A stretch of 64,000 nt of DNA from Craterostigma plantagineum (taxonomy: Eukaryota > Streptophyta > Magnoliopsida > Lamiales > Linderniaceae), in the NCBI GenBank assembly GCA_027422505.1, contig JAPQWV010000298.1, positions 496,001 to 560,000 on the forward strand. The letters run 5' to 3'. This document shows positions 24,845 to 35,480 of this stretch, piece after piece. Under the pieces are notes generated by a model. It did not search any database. It was given only the letters and a program-made list of their open reading frames with translations, and had not been told where the DNA came from. The stretch's first letter is position 1. Each line of letters opens with the position of its first letter. Made by a program: the position numbers and the translations under genes.

Positions 24845-27800
24845 TCAATGCCATGCGCTATGATATCGTAACCCCATTTTATGGAGGTGTCGATCAAGCA
24901 CTGCCTGTGAGAGAGGCTTGGTGAACGGGTCCGCCACGTTATCCGCGGTGGCAATTTTCTGCACAGCTATGTAGCCATTCTCAACGAACCCACGCAGCAC
25001 GTGGTACTTTCTATGTGTTTGGACTTTGAGTGAGACCTAGGTTCTTTGGCTTGTGCTACTGCCCCACTATTGTCGCACCACAATGGTAGCGGGCGGTCCA
25101 CTATGCCTGGAACAACTTGGAGTTCTTCTAAGAACTTCCTCATCCAAACACCTTCCTTTGCTGCCTCGGAGGCTGCAATATACTCCGCCTCAGTGGTGGA
25201 ATCGGCAGTAGTGCTTTGCTTAGAACTTTTCCAAGACACTGCTCCACCATTGAGCGTATAGACGAAACCAGAAGTGGATTTTCGGTCATCCACGTCTGAC
25301 TGGAAATCCGAATCGGTATAACCGTCCACCTCTAATTCACCGTTTCCATAAATCAGTACCATATCTTTAGTCCGTCTAAGGTACTTAAAGATATTCTTTA
25401 CTGCATTCCAATGTTCCTTACCAGGATTCGACTGGTACCGACTTACTATGCTCAAAGCATACGCTATGTCAGGTCGCGTACATAGCATCGCATACATTAG
25501 GCTACCTATTGCTGATGCATAAGGGATTTCACTCATTTCCTTCCTTGCTTCCTCACTTTGAGGACACATGGAATTCGAGAGATGAACCCCATGTCGCATT
25601 GGCAAGAACCCTTTCTTAGATTCATCCATACGAAACCGTTTCAGGATCTTTTCTAAGTAAAGGGCCTGAGAAAAACCTATCATTCGTTTCGCTCGATCTC
25701 TAAAAAGCCGAATTTCAAGAATATAGGTTGCTTCTCCCAGGTCTTTCATGGAGAACTCGGTCGAAAGCCAAGCTTTCACCTCCGAGAGCATTCCGATATC
25801 GTTTCCCATCAAAAGGATGTCATCCACGTACAATACGAGGAACGATATCTTACTCCCACTGACCTTCTTGTAAACGCAAGGCTCATCTTCATTCTTTAAG
25901 AATCCGTAGTTCCTAACTACTTCATCAAATCGAAGATTCCAGCTCCTAGACGCTTGCTTAAGTCCATAAATAGACCTGTTAAGCTTGCACACTTTGTGAA
26001 CATCTGCTTGCGATGTAAAACCCTTGGGCTGCAGATTTCCTCCTGGAGGAATCCATTTAGGAAAGCGGTTTTCACATCCATCTGCCAGATCTCGTAATCA
26101 TAGTATGCTGCTATAGCAAGCAGAATACGGATGGACTTAATCATTGCAACAGGTGAAAAGGTTTCCTCATAATCGATGCCCTCTTTTTGATTATACCCTT
26201 TCGCTACTAGCCTAGCTTTGTAGGTTTCAACCTGCCCATCAGATCCAATCTTTCTCTTGTAGATCCATTTACACCCTATAGGTCTAAAACCTTCGGGCAG
26301 ATCTACTAGAGTCTATACTTGGTTGGTATGCATCGAGTCCATCTCTGCTTTCATAGCATCGACCCATTTCTTAGAGTCGACATCCATCATTGCTTGGTCA
26401 AAGGTAGCAGGGTCGTCACCAACGATCCCTTCAGTCGCAGCACCCCCGTGCTCGACATGTACCATACCATATCTCTCAGGCATGCGAGATATTCTACCCG
26501 ACCTGCGCAATTCTGGGATCGTCTCGGACTGCTCATCTGTGCCCTCAGGCACTGAAGTCTCTGGAAGCGTTTCATCTAACTCTCCAAGAGTCACTTCTCT
26601 GCAAGCTCCACCTTCTCGAACGAACTGTTCCTCGAGAAAATGAGCGTGAATAGCTACGACGATCCTTTGATCATCATGGAAGTAAAAATAATATCCCATG
26701 CTATCATCGAGATATCCGACGAAACGTCCTTTCATGGACCTAGATTCGAGTTTGTCTGCTAATAGCTTTTTCACATAGGCGGGGCATCCCCAAACCCTTA
26801 AGTGATTCAAGCTGGGCTTCTTACCATTCCAAATTTCGTAAGGTACCCTATCTACAGACTTCGAAGGAGTTCTGTTCAAAACATAAATTGCAGTTTGCAA
26901 AGCATATCCCCATAACGATATGGGAAGATCTGTATAGCTTAGCATAGATCGAACTTTATCTAATAATGTCCGATTTCTGCGTTCGGCAACACCATTCAGT
27001 TGTGGTGTTCCGGGCGGTGTAAACTGCGAAATAATTCCATTTTCTTTCAAGAAATCGTCAAACTCGAGACTCATATACTCGCCGCCACGATCTGATCGTA
27101 CGACTCTAATTTGTCTCCCAGTTTGATTTTCCACTAAAGTCTTGAATTCCTTGAACTTTTCAAGCGTTTCAGACTTGTGCTTCAACAGATACACCAAGCC
27201 GTAGCGAGAGTGATCATCTGTGAAAGTCACGAAATAATGGAAATTACCTCGGGCCGCTACACTATACGGTCCACAAACGTCTGTATGGATCAAATCCAAA
27301 AGATTAGTGGCTCTTTGAAAAGTCCCTGTAAAAGGAGACTTAGTCATTTTGCCGAGGATACAAGACTCGCACGTTGGATAGGAATCTGATTCCGTAGGCT
27401 TAATAATGCCATGTTTCTCCAACTCTTGAATCTTTCGAACTCCGGCATGACCAAGTCTAAGATGCCACAAATACTTTTTATTTAACTCTAAGTTACGTTT
27501 GTCGGTAACTACATTCGCATGTTCCTGGACGTTAACGTAATATAAACCATTTATTAACGTTGCATTTCCGACGCATTTATTTCCAAAATAAATATCACAA
27601 ATATTATTATTGAACCGAAATTCATAACCATTCTTACTCAAAGCAGGAATAGAAATAATATTTTTCAGCCCCTTGGGCAATACAAGTACATCGGATAAAA
27701 ATAATACATGTCCGGAACTTAATACAAGAGTCTTCGATCCAACATGACTAGCAGGTACACTATGTCCGCTACCAACGTTGATCAAGACTTCTCGTTCCGC

Positions 27801-28763
27801 CAGGTTCCTACTTCGTTCCAGACCCTGGTTCAAAACACAAATGTGAGCACTAGCTCCTGAGTCAAGAATCCACGAAGTGGAAAATACAGTAAATGAACAA
27901 TAAGTTTCTAAAACTTTACCTGATGCCCCAGAAGCTCGAAGCTTGGGACAGTCCCTTTTCCAATGACCCAGCTCTTGGCAGTGAAGGCACCTATCAGTTG
28001 CCTTCGGAACTTTAGGCACGTTCATTTTTGCCTTGCCCTTTTTCTTAATCCTTCCTTTTGGCTTATTAGGCTTGGGCTTGGGCTTGTTTGACTTAGATCT
28101 TTTAGACCTTATAGTCGCAACAAGCGTAACCTCTTTTCCCTTTCCTTTCTTTAGCTCACGCTGAGTCTGAACCAATGTGTTCATGAGTTCAGGAAGCGAA
28201 AATCGCCTATCACTCAGATTATAGTTTATAATAAACTGAGCAAATGAAGCTGGGAGTGACTGAAGGATCAGGTCAATCTGAAGCTCGTTGTGAATGGGAC
28301 AACCGAGAGAGCTAAGTTCCTCGATGTACCCAATAAGCTTACGCACATGTGCTGCGACATCTGCGCCCTCAGTCATCTTAGTATGAAAGAGATTGTCGGC
28401 AGCACGATATCGAGACGATCTCGACTGCTCGCCGTACAACTCCTTCAGATGGATCAATATCTCGCGCATTTGCATACCCTCATGCTGGCGCTGTAGATCA
28501 TTATTCATCCCAGCTAACATATAAGCCTTGACACGGGCACTATCAGCCATCCATTTGGCATAATATTCCCTGTCAGCATCACTCGTACCCTCTTGGGGTT
28601 GGAGTGGTATTGGTCCCTCAAGGACATACTCTAGGCGTTCCATAGTGAGGACTATCCTCAAGTTACGGAGCCAGTCCGCAAGGTTTGGACCCTCCAAACG
28701 ATTTTGCGTGATCAGTAAATTGAATGGTGACGTCATTTTGTATACAAACAAGAAAGAAAACAA
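24845..28763 (-). pseudogene. gag-pol: Ty1/copia Gag-Pol polyprotein with three lesions
   Basis: The first ORF (28763-26313, 816 codons; the better start is probably Met10, MTSPFN) holds Gag, the knuckle CLHCQELGHWKRDC (about 258-271), protease WILDSGASAHIC (about 300), the pre-integrase motif YLWHLRLGH..CESCILGK, and an integrase with the D-D-E set (HTDVCGPY, SDRGGEY, VAERRNRT). An in-frame TAG at 26313 separates it from the reverse transcriptase ([21 protein letters not shown] near 25825). A frame change lies near 26036 and another near 25009, inside RNase H just after SKHIE. RNase H motifs TDSDF and LWCDNSGA are visible, and the reading ends at 24845 beside the purine tract. Domain order protease-integrase-RT-RNase H is diagnostic for copia. 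With three lesions it is probably inactive. Confidence 0.93.
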
Positions 28764-30215
28764 TCTGCAGAAAATAAAGCATTGAAGGGGTCAACGTATT
28801 ATTCTACAAGCACAATTAAGGACTTTAACAATTTGGCTTGCTCCCACTATTTTTCTCAAAATCTCATTCTCCCGATAGAGATTTCGGAAACCTCGTTGAT
28901 AGTTTCATAGTGGAGTTGATTTCCCCGCTCCGCAGAAATGAACCTCAACCTAACAGTTTGTTGGCCCATTACTCGGACGGCACCGTGTCCCACACGAACC
29001 CATAGACGTACCCGTGTCCAACATGAATCCATCTCATGAGTATTTCAACTACTTTGTCTCCGGTCAGGAACCCTCACCCTAACAGGAGTAATTGGGAAAT
29101 AACCGTCTAAGTGTAACCTATCAACGTCTGGCTCAATCCTAACATTTAGAAATTCCGCCCGTAGGATAACTCTTTATAGGACGTGAATATGTTTCGGAGA
29201 GCGGCGTTTAGACAGTCACCCGAAATATCAACAACGAGAGCGAAATGTTTGGCGCCGATAACTCGGAACAAACCGCACATACACCCAAGTCGTTTCAATA
29301 ACGAGCTTGACTTTATTGTCTTAACGCACCCGAGCCAACTACGACAAGAGCGAGATGATTGGCGCCGATAACTCGGAACAAACCGCACATACACCCAAGC
29401 GCAATGGTTTCGAGCTTGATAGAAGACAGGACCCAGTCCTTTACCCACTTAGTATTTTGTCCAACCGGGAGAATACGTCTCACACACAAAAGCACTTAAA
29501 TACACGCACGTAACGTCAAACAAACATGCACGTAATTGCAGTAAACCTAGTTTGCTTATAAGACCGTCTGCGTGGACTATTTCTACTCTACTACATTTAT
29601 ATTGATAAAAATACACATCTCTACGCCGTCGGCTTCAAACCGTGTTCTCGAACGACCTCCAAGGCTTCGTACGGCCATCCCATGATTCCTCCTCATCCTC
29701 ATACAGCCATCGTGCTAAACTAATTTTCTAAAAATTAATAAGGTACAAGACGGGGGGATCAGCTGTCCCAAACAACCCGTATATTAACGAATAAATTACA
29801 AACCGGGGGGGGGGGGGACCTTGTCACCCTTAACATATCACCCGGAAATAGAGCCTAAGTCCACGCCGACGTCTTAATACGTGTCATACATAGATATACA
29901 TACAACATAAACACGTTCACGACAACAAAACGCTCAAAGAAACCAAAACAAAATTTGGGCTAGTCCTAGACTTACGGACCCACAAGTTACGAACTGCGAC
30001 GAGACTCCCACTAGGGTTTTCTCTCCACGTTGCCACGCTACGTCGGAAAGCTCGCAACTAAGCGACCTCCGACCAAGCGAGCGCTCGGTTTACAAACTCG
30101 AACTAAGTACAACTCATGCTTTGATGCTTGAGCAACTTAGTGACTTGCACAACCGAGTTCGTTTCGGACTCGTTTATGTCGTTTCTTAGAACCGAGCCTA
30201 TGGCTCTGATACCAC
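28764..30215 (-). other. 5' leader of inner copia element with primer site
   Basis: This 1.45-kb untranslated leader has the primer-binding site TGGTATCAGAGCC at its right end (30202-30214). It contains a 110-bp offset duplication (GGCGCCGATAACTCGGAACA at 29251 and 29361) and a run of 13 G on the plus strand near 29805. Short ORFs at 29146-29495 are made from the duplicated segment and lack domains. Confidence 0.75.
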
Positions 30216-32464
30216 TGTTGGGAAACCCCGGGTGACCCGAGGCCTTGCCTCGGACGCAGTAGAATTTAAAATTTTTCCCGGGTTCCCCTTACGGTTTCCC
30301 TAGGATACTCGGTTAAATAAAGAAAACACACGTAGACACGTATAGTATGAGGATCTTACCCTTGTAGCGAAGATCCTTAGCTCCCGTAGCTCACGAACTG
30401 TGTCGAAGAGAATCACGCCGACCCCGTGACGTGCCGTAGACCAACACCTCCCCAATGATGGCTAGAGGAAGTATGGAATGTTGTGTAGAGATGTATTTGT
30501 GTGTGTGTGATTTCTAAAACTCACAAACACTTAGGGTTTTCACAAGGATCACCCTAAATGCTCTAACTTGTCTCTAAAATCTCTTAGATAGTGTGAGAAA
30601 TAGCTTGGAATTTATTATGGACGAAAATCACAAGTCTCATAATGTAAAACCAAGTTTTAAATCATGAAATATACTTTAGATTTGTTTAAATGAGATCATG
30701 TCCTACATGACTCATTTTTGTTTGATTCTCTTGTTATTTTATCATCTAATGACTAGATATTGTCCCACAAATCATAACAAAAGAACAAGGAACGAAATTG
30801 GATTTGATTTCGATCAAATTTGACCAAAAAACTGTCGGTCACGGCCTCTGACATGACCTGTCACGGCCGTGACACATCATTGGATGAGTTCTGCCGCTCG
30901 TCACGGCCTAAGTCACGGCCATGACCATCTTCTGGAGGCTGTCACGGCCTGGGCATGAAGTGTCACGGCCGTGACACTGTCGGGCACCATTTTGGCTCGC
31001 TACTGCCGGTCGTCACGGCCACGTGCAAGGCTGTCACGGCCGTGACAGCCATGACAGCTTTGCGGCAGTTTCGTATTTCGATCCGATCGAGGGGTAAACG
31101 ATGTCCGATTGATCTGAAATTTTAACCATAGTTAAACGACTCACCAATCTTGATTTTGACCAAAGGGATTCTCAATCTGAGGTCTAGATTGTGAGATATG
31201 AAGCTTTGGAGCTACTGCTATTTTGCAGAGGGACTTCATGACTGTGACAAGCCTTGCTTGTCATTGTGAACCCTATTTACGCTTCATTCGTCACCTATTC
31301 CGTTCCATAAATTTCCGTCCATGTAAATATAGTTTCTAAAACATATATTTAACATTTTTATTGACGTCTCTAAGATCGTTAAATCATTTTACATCTCATA
31401 TTAGATAGGCACTATCACAGTGATCATTTTTAAGCCCGACTCTCTTGGTTCGTCTCAACCCGGCAAGGGAGGAATCCAAGAATTTGGTAAGCGCCTAGCC
31501 AATCCCGCGGTACCAAATAGATCCCGTGTTGAGTACGATCTTCGATCTACGAACCGACTATAGATTATTGTCGTACGTATAGACCCTTCACAAATGTCCC
31601 GATCGAGTGAGAGTCATGGTTACGTCAAACTCACTAGACTCGACTCTATGACTAATTCGTGACTGGCAAAATTACTAAACTGCCCTTACGTCCCACGTAA
31701 GTCAGTTTATAGCTTCGGCCGAAGACTTCGTAATTTCCCGTCCCCGAATATGCATAGGACATATATCTCAGTTACCAACGAGATAGTGAATCCCTAACGT
31801 TAGTCTAAGCACGGCAGTTACCCTTTGTTGTTAAGACCGCATGTCGCCGCCGACCCATGTTCGTCCCCGAACAAGGTGGGCCTAGCAAACTAGTGACATG
31901 TCAAGACCCCAAAGTCAACTCCGTCAAAAACCCTTCGGTCTAAGGTCCACGCACACTACTATAGTCAATCGATCGATCATTGACGCTACCCAGAGTAACG
32001 ATAAGGCCCATGTGATCGTCGATTGCGAGTCGTGTCCAAGTACAAGTTAATCCCCTGATTCAACTTATCCCGCTTCCCAAGCAAATGATTGGCACAACCA
32101 TATAAGAGTCGTTAACAAATAAGTCGTAATTGACGCTCAGTCACCCTACTAAGGTCTAAGACTTATGGACTAATTTAATATCAGAGAATAATAGCTCACC
32201 GGTGCCCCTCTCTCATCCCATGAGAATCGGTGACTAAACTCACGATATATGGGATTTATTTATTTACCGTCTCACCGGATGCCTAGTAAGACTTTATAGG
32301 TAAATAAATAATATGCCTTTTAAAGAATAAATAATAAAGTATAAATTCCCTTAATACGTATAAGAATACATTATTCAAATACATAATGAATAATACATCG
32401 ATTATTAAATACATGCCCTATTCATTACATCCTCGAATGGCATTCCGAGGGCACATCCCCAACA
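30216..32464 (-). repeat. 5' LTR of inner copia element (2249 bp)
   Basis: This LTR pairs with 22565-24829. It lies directly after the primer site and ends CATCCCCAACA, followed by the AAACC duplication. Confidence 0.94.
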
Positions 32465-32469
32465 AAACC

Positions 32470-32561
32470 TTCTTGATATCTTTTCTGATGTGGAAGATCA
32501 GACAAAGCTGCAACCACAAAGCATAATCAGAATATCAATTAGGCTTGGCTCTGATATCACT
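32470..32561 (-). other. Leader of outer copia element with primer site
   Basis: This short stretch lies between the nested insertion and the 5' LTR. On the minus strand AGTGATATCAGAGCC follows the LTR end. It matches the Met-tRNA primer site except for one base (TGATATCAGAGC instead of TGGTATCAGAGC). Confidence 0.8.
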
Positions 32562-33072
32562 TGTTGGGGTTGAGCGGTAATTTTTCGGGCCCAGCGGAAG
32601 ATTTATTTTGAACCGCGACTATTTTATTTGGACAATATAGAACCGAAATGACGACGATAGAGAACACGAGATTTTTACGTGGTTCGGCCAATACCGCCTA
32701 CCTCCACGGAGGGCACCAGCTTTACTATATTGAGAATATTATAGCGTACAAACTAACACTCGTGTTTAAACCAAAACTCGAGACCCCTTACCCACCCGGG
32801 TAATATATTTGTACCTATTCCCAACTACCCCAGTAAAATTACACCCGCTCTCACCCTTATCTACCCGGACAAGATTTTTTTTTCTCTCACCTATTCTCTA
32901 TCTCACTCACGTTTTTGGGGGTGATTTACAAGTGAAGGTTTCATCCCCTTTTATAGCCTAATGCCATAGGAAGATGCCAAACCATATGCCCTCATTGCTT
33001 ACATCATTTGAAGAAAAAATCAAAATGATCTCCTCTACCTCTCGCATGTGTATGTAGGTTGAAAATTCAACA
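32562..33072 (-). repeat. 5' LTR of outer copia element (511 bp)
   Basis: This LTR pairs with 20464-20970. It includes small indels such as an extra CCTA near 32814 and ends AAATTCAACA before the CTAGC duplication. Confidence 0.93.
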
Positions 33073-33493
33073 CTAGCCAGTAAAGCTTTGATCCAAAATT
33101 CAAAGTAAACATATGGAAAATTCGTATATCGATTCACCAATTTCAGATGAAAAGCTTACAATCTTTCCCCTATTGGAGATTGCTGAAAAAGCAAAATTCG
33201 TAATACAAATACAGCGCCGAGTAAACATCTGCTGTGTTTCCAATATCATGGCGATTCGTAAGCCATTACAACCCCATACCTTATTATAGAGGAATTCGAT
33301 TCATAGAGAAAATCACATACCTGATTGAGATTGCTAAGATGGAAACATCCAGTTGACTTATCAAGAAATCCGCCGTAAGTCGCGCCGTTTCTTTGCAGCT
33401 CCTCCCACTCGTCGGCGGTGCTTTGTACACAAATTCTTCACCCACGTTCGATCCCTCTCCTCCACTCATGCTCCGATTATGGCCAGTGCAAAC

Positions 33494-34170
33494 CAGTGTT
33501 TAAAAACGCGTGGCATCGCACGTTTTGACGCGCGCATAAGCGTTAATTTTTATCAAAACGCGACGTCGCGCAAATAAGATAGCGTACAATACAGTTTTGG
33601 ATCAGAGAGGCAGATGTATTGCACGTGTCAATGTTTTATGATTTAACTATATTTTAATTTTCTATTTTTTTGACTTTTAAATTACTTCCCACCAAATATA
33701 AAAAGCGATTATTTAGTGTAATCTATCCGATAAAAATAAATAAAAATTTATCTAATTTATTCTTTTTTTAACAACGATCAAAATGACATGCATATCTTAT
33801 ATTTTTCGGTATACATAAGAACTATTTTTTAAATACTACATTTTTTAAGTCTATGGTTAAAATTTTATTAGTTTTATCGTAATTTTTAATGCTGGACAAC
33901 AGATGTGAGTGAAATTAGATTAAAAATTCTATTAAATGTTATGTACATAAATTGTTTAATATATTTTTATGTATGTTTTATTATCATTGCCCAAATTTCA
34001 TATAAAGCTTACTGAATAATGTGCTTATAATTAATAATTTGTTATAAATTATGTTTCTTAACGTAATAGTGGCTTGTCCGAAATACTCACGCAATACGCT
34101 ACGCTATTTACGCTACGCGCTATCGGAACTGAAACGCGACGCGTTGCGCTATGCGCGTTTTAAAACACTG
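33494..34170. mobile_element. hAT-type MITE with perfect 8-bp TSD
   Basis: The termini are CAGTGTTTAAAAACGCG at 33494 and its inverted counterpart CGCGTTTTAAAACACTG ending at 34170. Both sides carry the identical 8-bp duplication GTGCAAAC (33486-33493 and 34171-34178). An 8-bp duplication and CAGTG ends are typical of hAT elements. The ends are GC-rich with many GCG/CGC steps and the core is very AT-rich. It has no transposase. It lies 24 bp upstream of the DUF952 ATG, in its 5' UTR or promoter. Confidence 0.9.
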
Positions 34171-34268
34171 GTGCAAACACTGCAACTCTTCTCCTTTTTT
34201 CCCCTTCACCAGTGTGACTCACAATTTCAGTTTTTTTAGTGAAAGAAGTGTTCAAAAATATATATAAA

Positions 34269-34296
34269 CTAGGTGTTGCCCCGTGGGATGCACGGG
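34269..34296 (-). terminator. Helitron 3' terminus: hairpin and CTAG end
   Basis: On the minus strand CCCGTG-CATCC-CACGGG (34296-34280) forms a 6-bp stem, followed about seven bases later by CTAG (34272-34269) and a flanking T. This matches the known Helitron 3' structure (short GC hairpin, then CTRR, inserted before T). Confidence 0.85.
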
Positions 34297-34789
34297 TAAC
34301 TTATTCGTTTGACTATTTATTGCATTTTTGGTTTGCATTTTGGTTTGCAGATGTAAATAATATTTTCCTGTTAATCCAGGGCGAATAAGTTCTTGGGCTC
34401 CATTTCTTGCTGAGAGTTGATGGGTCGTTTGCATTTTCCAGCAACATAAAAATTCTATGTATGTCTATTTCTGTGTGTTGAGAATAGGAAAGGGTTCCTG
34501 CTTTATTACACACTCTTTATCATCAGAGACTGTTCAGATGCCCTAAAATCATTAAATGCTACGCAAGACTGCTTTGTTGTCCTCGCGGACTGTTCAGATG
34601 CCCTAAAAACACTGAATAATACGCAATACTGGAGACTTTAGGATGCCTTTCTGCTCAGAAAAGAAATAAATTCAACCATATCATGGCACGTCAGCATTTC
34701 AGCATCTCATAGCAGATCAACAGTCACATGCATTGAACCTTGACACACGAAAATAATTCAACAAAAAAATTAAAAATTTTATGCATCCT

Positions 34790-35480
34790 ATGCTCATCAT
34801 TCAGTTGCTGAGATTGTACGTAATAATTTGTGCTAGAAAAATTTGTAGATTAATGTTGTCAGCAATATTTAAATATAATGCATTTTAATACTGAATTATA
34901 CTTCGTTCAGTGCAATTTATCCTCTGAAATGCATTTATCCTATATGGAATTATGTGACTATCACAGCTGTATTCTGCCTGACGGAAGAATGGACCGCTTC
35001 GCAAAACCCTGTTGCCTTATCGTCATCAACTGTAAGGGAGGCATCCCGAAAACTACAAAAGAATTTTCATCTTAGTTATGGCAAAAAAATTTGGTGAATG
35101 TTGTTGAATACTTCCTGGTAAACTATGTTGGTAACCTCATGATCGTCTGCGCCACCTTCGTTCACGCTCAATACCTTAGTTCATGTTGACAACGGAGTCA
35201 TGCTTCTTAATGTAATTCACATAAACGTAGGGCTATGTGCTATAGGTTATTGGCCAAAATGCATCTTATGCTGATCAATCAATTGCTGAAATTAGTAAAG
35301 TAAAATACTCAGCAGTATTTAGAAATAAAGCATTTGAATACAGTATTATACATCTTACAGTGGGAAAGTAATTTTCCCACACTAAATATTTTGGTGAATG
35401 TTGTTGAATACTTCCCAATAAACTATATTGGTTATCTCGTCGTCATCTGCCATCTTCATTCATGCATAATACTTTAATTC
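34790..35480 (-). repeat. Diverged duplication in the Helitron 3' region
   Basis: A block at about 34785-35185 is repeated at about 35260-35475: CATCCTATGCTCATCA against CATCTTATGCTGATCA, and TTGGTGAATGTTGTTGAATA at 35091 and 35392. The right copy runs into the end of the helicase coding remains, so the left copy is a duplicated 3' segment. No gene is seen in 34297-35473. Confidence 0.75.

Larger units (their letters stand above)
22565..32464 (-). mobile_element. Inner Ty1/copia element, 9.9 kb, nested in outer copia
   Basis: It is bounded by LTRs 22565-24829 and 30216-32464 and flanked by a perfect 5-bp duplication AAACC (22560-22564 and 32465-32469). It sits in the 5' leader of the outer element. 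It is structurally full length: LTR, primer site, long leader, gag-pol, purine tract (AAGTGGGAGA on the minus strand), LTR. LTR differences are about 20 over 2.25 kb plus an 18-bp indel, so it is younger than its host element. Gag-pol carries three lesions. Confidence 0.95.
20464..33072 (-). mobile_element. Outer Ty1/copia element (internally deleted), host of a nested copia
   Basis: LTRs at 20464-20970 and 32562-33072 run TGTTGAATTTTC..CCCCAACA on the minus strand and are flanked by a perfect 5-bp duplication CTAGC (20459-20463 and 33073-33077). The internal part, after removing the nested insertion, is only about 1.7 kb: primer site, gag, zinc knuckle and a piece of protease, then the purine tract. 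Integrase, reverse transcriptase and RNase H are absent. It inserted into intron 1 of the DUF952 gene in the same orientation as that gene. Confidence 0.92.
20032..33469 (-). pseudogene. DUF952-family gene split by nested retrotransposons, apparently frameshifted
   Basis: Three minus-strand exons rebuild a DUF952 protein. Exon 1 (33469-33321) gives MSGGEGSNVGEEFVYK and EWEELQRNGATYGG..GCFHLSNLNQ. Exon 2 (20405-20331) gives LNNFFLNAKQDLYLLQIDVKK. Exon 3 (20203-20032) gives LGDGLIYEAADGEGTFF, HFYGPSRSFIP.PLDAVTKAEK and a stop at 20032. DUF952 is a small domain of unknown biochemical function, and plant members are about 120-130 residues. Splice borders are GT-AG and phases agree. Intron 1 is 12.9 kb because a copia element (20464-33072) sits in it; without the insert it would be about 0.3 kb. 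Two frame breaks are seen relative to the domain: a deficit of about 4 bases near 33424 and one extra base in a T run near 20150. These argue for a pseudogene, though the second could be a sequencing error. A hAT MITE lies 24 bp upstream of the ATG. Confidence 0.78.

Noticed and set aside
26319..28496. Plus-strand ORFs within the copia gag-pol
   Set aside because: They are shadows of the long minus-strand polyprotein.
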